This document shows, piece after piece, positions 6,404 to 9,722 of a stretch of 9,722 bases of DNA. The stretch covers positions 1 through 9,722 of the forward strand of contig CAJUAA010000065.1 in the NCBI GenBank assembly GCA_910584205.1, given 5' to 3'. The DNA comes from an uncultured Lachnospiraceae bacterium (GTDB lineage: Bacteria > Bacillota > Clostridia > Lachnospirales > Lachnospiraceae). The notes below the pieces were generated by a model. The model made no database searches. It was given only the letters and a program-made list of their open reading frames with translations, and was not told the origin of the DNA. Both the position numbers and the translations under genes were made by a program. Numbering within the stretch: the stretch's first letter is position 1; each line of letters begins with the position of its first letter.

Positions 6404-8629
6404 ATGAAACAGAAAACGGGCCTTCTTGAGCTGATCGGATACATAGACCCCGCAGATCTGGCCTATCAGGACTGGGTAAACGTGGGCATGGCGCTGAAGC
6501 ATGAAGGCTTCTCCGCGGCTGACTGGGACGCATGGAGCCGCCGGGACACTGGAAGATACCATGCGGGAGAATGTGCCCGGAAGTGGGAAACATTCCGTGG
6601 GAACGGGAATCCGGTGACCGGCGGGACCATTGTGCAGATGGCCATGGAGCGCGGCTGGGTGCCGAAGCAGGGCCATGAACTGGACTGGGATGATGTTATT
6701 GCAGAGGATAAAGATGATCTGGTTGTTGTAGACAGAAGCTGGATAGAGGGGAAGGAGATCCGGGAGCCGAAGGTTTGGGATCCGGTAAAAGAGCTTACCA
6801 CTTATATCGAAACACTGTTTGGCACCGACGAAAAAGTCGGCTATGTGACGAAGGTCTGGGAAAGGGACGGCAGAAAGCTGCCGTCTAAAGGCTGCTTCGA
6901 TAGGACTGCACGGCAGTTACTCCAGGCATTGAGCAGATGTAAGAGCGGCGATATTGCGGACGCGGTTGGAGACTATGATCCGGAAGCAGGAGCATGGATC
7001 CGTTTCAACCCTCTGGACGGAAAAGACTGCAGAGATGAAAACGTGACCGATTACCGTTATGCCCTGGTTGAATCGGACAGCGTTGATCTGGAAAAACAGA
7101 ATGCCATCATTCGAGAACTGGAACTTCCGGTTGCCTGTCTGGTACATTCCGGAAATAAAAGCATCCATGCGATTGTAAAAGTGGACGCTGCGGATTTTCA
7201 GGAATACAGAAAACGCGTTGATTATCTGTATAAAGTGTGCGAAAAAAACGGGCTGAAGATCGACCGGCAGAATAAAAATCCGTCCCGTCTGTCCCGGATG
7301 CCCGGAATCATGCGTAACGGAAAGAAACAGTTTCTGATGGATACCAGTATCGGGAAACCATCATGGGACGAATGGTACGAGTGGATCGAGAGCATCAACG
7401 ATGATCTTCCGGAACCGGAGAGCATTGCAGACGTATGGGACAACCTTCCGGAACTGTCGCCGCCGCTGATCGAAAACGTGCTGCGTCAGGGACACAAGAT
7501 GCTGCTGGCCGGTCCGTCAAAGGCGGGAAAAAGCTTCGGCCTGATCGAGCTGTGCTGCGCGATCGCAGAGGGCCGGAAATGGTTTTCATGGTACTGTGCG
7601 CAGGGAAAGGTCCTGTATGTGAATCTGGAGCTGGACCGGGCAAGCTGCCTGCACCGCTTTAAGGATGTGTATGATGCGCTTGGCTGGGCGCCGGAGCATC
7701 TGGAGAACATTCATGTATGGAACCTGAGAGGGAAGTCCGTGCCCATGGATAAACTGTCGCCGAAGCTGATCCGGAGGGCTGTGAAAAAAGACTACATAGC
7801 TGTCATCATAGACCCGATCTACAAAGTCATCACCGGCGATGAGAACAGCGCGGATCAGATGGCCCGTTTCTGCAACCAGTTTGATAAGGTGTGCACGGAG
7901 CTGGGCACGGCGGTAATCTACTGCCATCATCACAGCAAGGGTGTACAGGGCAGCAAGCGGGCCATGGACCGGGCGTCCGGTTCCGGCGTGTTTGCCCGGG
8001 ATCCGGACGCGCTGCTGGATCTGATCGAACTGGAGCTGAATGAGGACATTCTGAAGCAGGAAGAAAATAAAGCAGGGTGTGATGCCTGTGCGGCTTTTCT
8101 TAATGAAATATACGATGACTGGGAAGAGGATATCTCTCCGGACGCCGTATACAGCTTTGTGCAGATGCTGGCATACTGTGAGAAAAAACTGGACAGGAAT
8201 TCGATGCCGGAACTGAAAAAAGCGGTTGAAAAGGCAAAGAAAAAGGTCCAGGAGATGAGCGCCTGGCGCGTAGAGGGGACGCTGAGAGAGTTTCCGAAGT
8301 TTGCGCCGGTCAATCTGTGGTTCGACCATCCGATCCATCATGTGGACCTCTCAGGCGTCCTGGGAGACATCCAGCCGGAAACGGAGAAACCTGCATGGCA
8401 GAAACGGAAGAAGACTCCGGAAGAACGGAAAAAGGAAAAAGAGGACAGTCTGCGGACAGCATTTGACGCCAGTGATCTGGACGGGAGCGGAAGCGTAAAA
8501 ATTTCAGATCTGATGACGTATATGGGAGTATCGGCCAATACGATGAAAAAATATGTGGATGGGTCAAAGGAATTCAGACGGGGAAACGGAATTGTCTTCC
8601 GGGTATCAAAAGGGAAATCTGACACCTGA
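6404..8629 (+). CDS. Primase-helicase: PriCT_2, AEP-like primase and RepA-like ATPase
   Basis: A 741-residue replication protein with GGAGGAAG (6388-6395) eight bases before its ATG. Residues about 11-85 match PriCT_2 (YQDWVNVGMALKHEG, WDAWSRRD..RYHAGECARKW). Residues about 135-330 resemble an archaeo-eukaryotic-type primase: an acidic motif ALVESD (E223, D225), SGNKSIHAIV (H255) and NPSRLSRMPG. Residues about 360-560 are an AAA_25/RepA-like helicase domain with Walker A GPSKAGKS (370-377), Walker B VIID (D470) and CHHHSKG. A charged linker (WQKRKKTPEERKKEKE) leads to a C-terminal helix-turn-helix-like region (ISDLMTYMGVSANTMKKYVD). Residues 691-702 look like an EF-hand loop. It likely primes and unwinds at the phage origin, and the repeat array directly behind its gene is the natural candidate target. 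The primase subtype is inferred from motifs. Confidence 0.85.
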   Translation: MKQKTGLLELIGYIDPADLAYQDWVNVGMALKHEGFSAADWDAWSRRDTGRYHAGECARKWETFRGNGNPVTGGTIVQMAMERGWVPKQGHELDWDDVIAEDKDDLVVVDRSWIEGKEIREPKVWDPVKELTTYIETLFGTDEKVGYVTKVWERDGRKLPSKGCFDRTARQLLQALSRCKSGDIADAVGDYDPEAGAWIRFNPLDGKDCRDENVTDYRYALVESDSVDLEKQNAIIRELELPVACLVHSGNKSIHAIVKVDAADFQEYRKRVDYLYKVCEKNGLKIDRQNKNPSRLSRMPGIMRNGKKQFLMDTSIGKPSWDEWYEWIESINDDLPEPESIADVWDNLPELSPPLIENVLRQGHKMLLAGPSKAGKSFGLIELCCAIAEGRKWFSWYCAQGKVLYVNLELDRASCLHRFKDVYDALGWAPEHLENIHVWNLRGKSVPMDKLSPKLIRRAVKKDYIAVIIDPIYKVITGDENSADQMARFCNQFDKVCTELGTAVIYCHHHSKGVQGSKRAMDRASGSGVFARDPDALLDLIELELNEDILKQEENKAGCDACAAFLNEIYDDWEEDISPDAVYSFVQMLAYCEKKLDRNSMPELKKAVEKAKKKVQEMSAWRVEGTLREFPKFAPVNLWFDHPIHHVDLSGVLGDIQPETEKPAWQKRKKTPEERKKEKEDSLRTAFDASDLDGSGSVKISDLMTYMGVSANTMKKYVDGSKEFRRGNGIVFRVSKGKSDT

Positions 8630-8654
8630 CGGCAGGAGAGTGTCAGGTGTCAGA
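8618..8654. repeat. 13-bp perfect inverted repeat spanning the primase-helicase stop codon
   Basis: TCTGACACCTGAC (8618-8630) pairs perfectly with GTCAGGTGTCAGA (8642-8654) around an 11-base loop. The TGA stop (8627-8629) lies inside the left arm. Both arms contain the repeat words found in the adjacent array. No T-run follows, so an intrinsic terminator is unlikely. A protein-binding site, or an RNA hairpin limiting downstream expression, is more plausible. Confidence 0.8.
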
Positions 8655-8753
8655 AATCGAAAACTGACAGCTGACAGGGAAAGAAAAACAACATACAGAT
8701 GGTGTCAGAAAAAGCTGTCAGGTGTCAAAAATACGATAACTGACAGATGCAGT

Positions 8754-8830
8754 GAGGTGTCAAAAAATGGGTGTCAAATACTACGTAAGTAGTAGTATTT
8801 GACAGCCCCCCATTTTTGACGCCACACCTC
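8754..8830. repeat. Extended imperfect inverted repeat (about 77 bp)
   Basis: The core is perfect: TGTCAAATACTAC (8772-8784) pairs with GTAGTATTTGACA (8792-8804) around GTAAGTA. Outside it, AAAAAATGGG (8762-8771) faces CCCATTTTT (8809-8817), with three extra C bases bulging. GAGGTGT (8754-8760) pairs with ACACCTC (8824-8830). As DNA it could form a cruciform, and as RNA a long hairpin. It lies at the right end of the repeat array and could be the unwinding part of an origin or a small inserted inverted-repeat element. Confidence 0.75.
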
Positions 8831-8857
8831 GGGCGGAGCCTGAGAGAGAAATTTGAC

Positions 8858-8865
8858 GAGGAGGG
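8858..8865 (+). promoter_or_regulatory. Ribosome binding site setting a GTG start at 8871
   Basis: GAGGAGGG ends five bases before GTG 8871-8873. The in-frame TTG at 8853 precedes this site and would not use it, so the GTG is preferred. Confidence 0.7.
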
Positions 8866-8870
8866 AAAAA

Positions 8871-9116
8871 GTGAAAAAACAGACAGGCAAAGACAGGCTT
8901 TTGAACGCAGCGCGAAAAATGCCGCCGTTACACCATAAACTTCCCGGAGAAGATTTTGACTGGATGAAAAGTGAGACGGTGAAATGGCTGGTCTCTCAGC
9001 CGGAAGTTTTGAATTTTATCTGGCAGAGTGTGAGAAACAAAACCGGAGAGAACACATTGATCAGTTATGACGCTGACACAGGAACATGGCAGGGAGTTGA
9101 CTGTAATGGCGACTGA
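8871..9116 (+). CDS. Small conserved-looking phage protein (81 aa), function unknown
   Basis: The GTG at 8871 is chosen because of GAGGAGGG at 8858-8865. The gene ends at TGA 9114-9116. The protein begins very basic (KKQTGKDRLLNAARKM), then has HKLPGEDFDWMKSETVKWL, VSQPEVLNFIWQSV and a C-terminal YDADTGTWQGVD. The FDW..SE..KWL and TGTW.GV words recall small uncharacterised proteins found beside RusA in Bacillota phages, but I cannot name a family or function. There is no signal peptide or membrane span. It follows the repeat array and overlaps the start of the RusA gene by 11 bases, so it shares that transcript. A GACAGGC direct repeat (8882 and 8892) lies in its first codons. Confidence 0.7.
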   Translation: MKKQTGKDRLLNAARKMPPLHHKLPGEDFDWMKSETVKWLVSQPEVLNFIWQSVRNKTGENTLISYDADTGTWQGVDCNGD

Positions 9117-9501
9117 ATTTTTCATGGCAATGGATCCGCCGACCTGTACGCATCAGGAAAAGCAGGTGGCGGTCATAAAGGGGAAACCGGTGTTCTATGA
9201 TCCGCCGGAAGTGAAAGCGGCGAAACAGAAGCTGATCGGACATCTGGCAAAGCACAGGCCGAAGGAAAGGTATGAGTCAGGGGTCCGCCTGCTTACAACA
9301 TGGTGCTTTCCAAAGGGGCGTCACAGAGACGGAGAATACCGGATCACAAAGCCGGATACGGACAACCTCCAGAAGATGTTAAAGGACTGCATGACCATGT
9401 GCGGGTTCTGGAAGGATGACGCGCTGGTGGCCAGTGAGTTTGTGGAGAAGTTCTGGGCGGATATCCCCGGGATCCATATCAGGATCGAGGAACTGGAATG
9501 A
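9106..9501 (+). CDS. rusA: RusA-like Holliday junction resolvase
   Basis: The start at ATG 9106 has AGGGAG (9091-9096) nine bases upstream. The longer in-frame option at 9067 lacks this support and lies deep inside the previous gene. The 131-residue product matches the RusA endodeoxyribonuclease family in length and motifs. An N-terminal strand region (EFFMAMDPPTCTHQEKQ) is followed by WCFPKGRHRDGEYRITKPD, then TDNLQKMLKDCMT, GFWKDDALVASEFVEKFW, and a final strand IPGIHIRIEEL. D84 and D86 in KPDTDN and D104/D105 in KDDA correspond to the metal-binding acidic residues of RusA. It would cut four-way junctions arising from phage replication and recombination, fitting the Sak4-like and helicase genes upstream. 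Its stop overlaps the next start as ATGA. Confidence 0.9.
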   Translation: MATEFFMAMDPPTCTHQEKQVAVIKGKPVFYDPPEVKAAKQKLIGHLAKHRPKERYESGVRLLTTWCFPKGRHRDGEYRITKPDTDNLQKMLKDCMTMCGFWKDDALVASEFVEKFWADIPGIHIRIEELE

Positions 9502-9722
9502 AAAAAGCAGAGATAATTTACCGGCTGATGAATGACATGCTGCGGTATCTGCTGAAATACGGCGCACTGAAGGACTTTACGGAGTCCGATATTGAGCAGG
9601 CGCTGGCAGAGTCGGAGCAGATCTGTGAGAAATACAGAGACGCTCCGGACGATATCGGATATCTGGCGCGCAGGATGTGCGTGGCGGCAAACTCATATTT
9701 CAACAGGCTTGACAGGAGGAAA
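9498..9722 (+). CDS. Unrecognised protein, 3' end outside window
   Basis: The ATG at 9498 overlaps the RusA stop (ATGA), and the frame stays open to the last base, giving at least 75 residues. The sequence starts MKKAEIIYRLMNDMLRYLLK and is mostly helical and acidic (FTESDIEQALAESEQICEKY), with RMCVAANSYFNRLDRRK at the window edge. There is no signal peptide, membrane segment or known motif, and I cannot name it. The tight coupling to rusA supports a real gene. An AGGAGG near the edge (9715-9720) could serve a following gene, in which case this one would end soon. Confidence 0.65.
   Translation, partial: MKKAEIIYRLMNDMLRYLLKYGALKDFTESDIEQALAESEQICEKYRDAPDDIGYLARRMCVAANSYFNRLDRRK

Larger units (their letters stand above)
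8618..8830. other. Iteron-like repeat array, candidate replication origin
   Basis: This non-coding stretch holds GGTGTCA five times in direct orientation (8646, 8701, 8721, 8756, 8770) and once inverted (8620-8626). TGACAG occurs at 8665, 8672, 8741 and 8800, and the 12-mer TGTCAGGTGTCA at 8641 and 8716. Two longer units are near-identical: GGTGTCA, a 12-13 base A-rich spacer, then TGACAG, at 8646-8670 and 8721-8746. Repeats behind a replication initiator gene are the usual place for a phage origin. Spacing is irregular (55, 20, 35, 14), so these are not helically phased iterons. An operator cluster is the alternative. No gene is visible between 8630 and 8870. Confidence 0.6.

Noticed and set aside
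5297..6676. Long minus-strand open frame (459 codons)
   Set aside because: It lies opposite the intact SF2 helicase and the start of the primase-helicase, has the composition of a reverse-frame shadow, and shows no recognisable motif.
8618..8654. Intrinsic terminator after the primase-helicase gene
   Set aside because: The stem is strong but no T-run follows; the bases after it are AATCGAAAAC.
8553..8792. 79-codon open frame across the repeat array
   Set aside because: It starts inside the primase-helicase gene, has no ribosome binding site, and its composition follows the repeats. It is a chance open frame.
8618..8830. CRISPR array
   Set aside because: The repeats are only 6-12 bases, occur in both orientations at irregular spacing, and there are no spacer-sized unique segments of constant length.

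Overview
This window looks like the early/replication segment of a temperate phage or prophage from a Bacillota host, most likely a Clostridia/Lachnospiraceae-type bacterium. The host call is inference. It rests on the strong AGGAGG-type ribosome binding sites, the mid-range base composition, and the families present: a DUF6906-like small protein, a RecF/SbcC-like phage ATPase, a Sak4-like ATPase, DUF669, an SF2 helicase, a PriCT_2/primase/RepA-like helicase and RusA. All genes lie on the + strand. They are packed with ATGA, TAATG and TGATG overlaps, as in one long early operon. No integrase, structural or lysis gene is visible.

Layout. Positions 1-398 hold two small unrecognised genes. Positions 399-609 hold an isolated tRNA T-arm-like hairpin, further hairpins, and a complete tRNA with anticodon CAT. 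Its acceptor stem carries C4:G69 and C5:G68, so tRNA-Ile2 (lysidine type, reading AUA) is favoured over tRNA-Met. Positions 610-1852 are a regulatory block: a 50-aa membrane peptide, a short sigma-70-like factor, a helix-turn-helix protein whose reading frame breaks at a run of nine C, and a DUF6906-like protein. Positions 1916-8629 are the DNA-replication/recombination core: an SMC/RecF-like ATPase (also frame-broken, near 3070), the Sak4-like ATPase, the DUF669 protein, the SF2 helicase and the 741-aa primase-helicase. Positions 8618-8870 are non-coding and full of GGTGTCA/TGACAG repeats and two strong inverted repeats, and are the best candidate for a replication origin. Positions 8871-9722 hold a small unrecognised gene, a RusA-like Holliday junction resolvase, and an unrecognised gene running off the right edge.

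How the parts may fit together (inference from the families). The primase-helicase would act at the repeat array directly behind its own gene. The Sak4-like ATPase with the DUF669 protein would do single-strand annealing/recombination, the RecF-like ATPase and SF2 helicase would assist DNA processing, and RusA would cut the resulting junctions. The sigma-like and HTH proteins probably time expression.

Two genes need exactly one extra base to read through (C9 at 1465-1473, and near 3070). This means either assembly/sequencing indels, real decay, or, for the C-run only, slippage-based expression. The sequence alone cannot decide.
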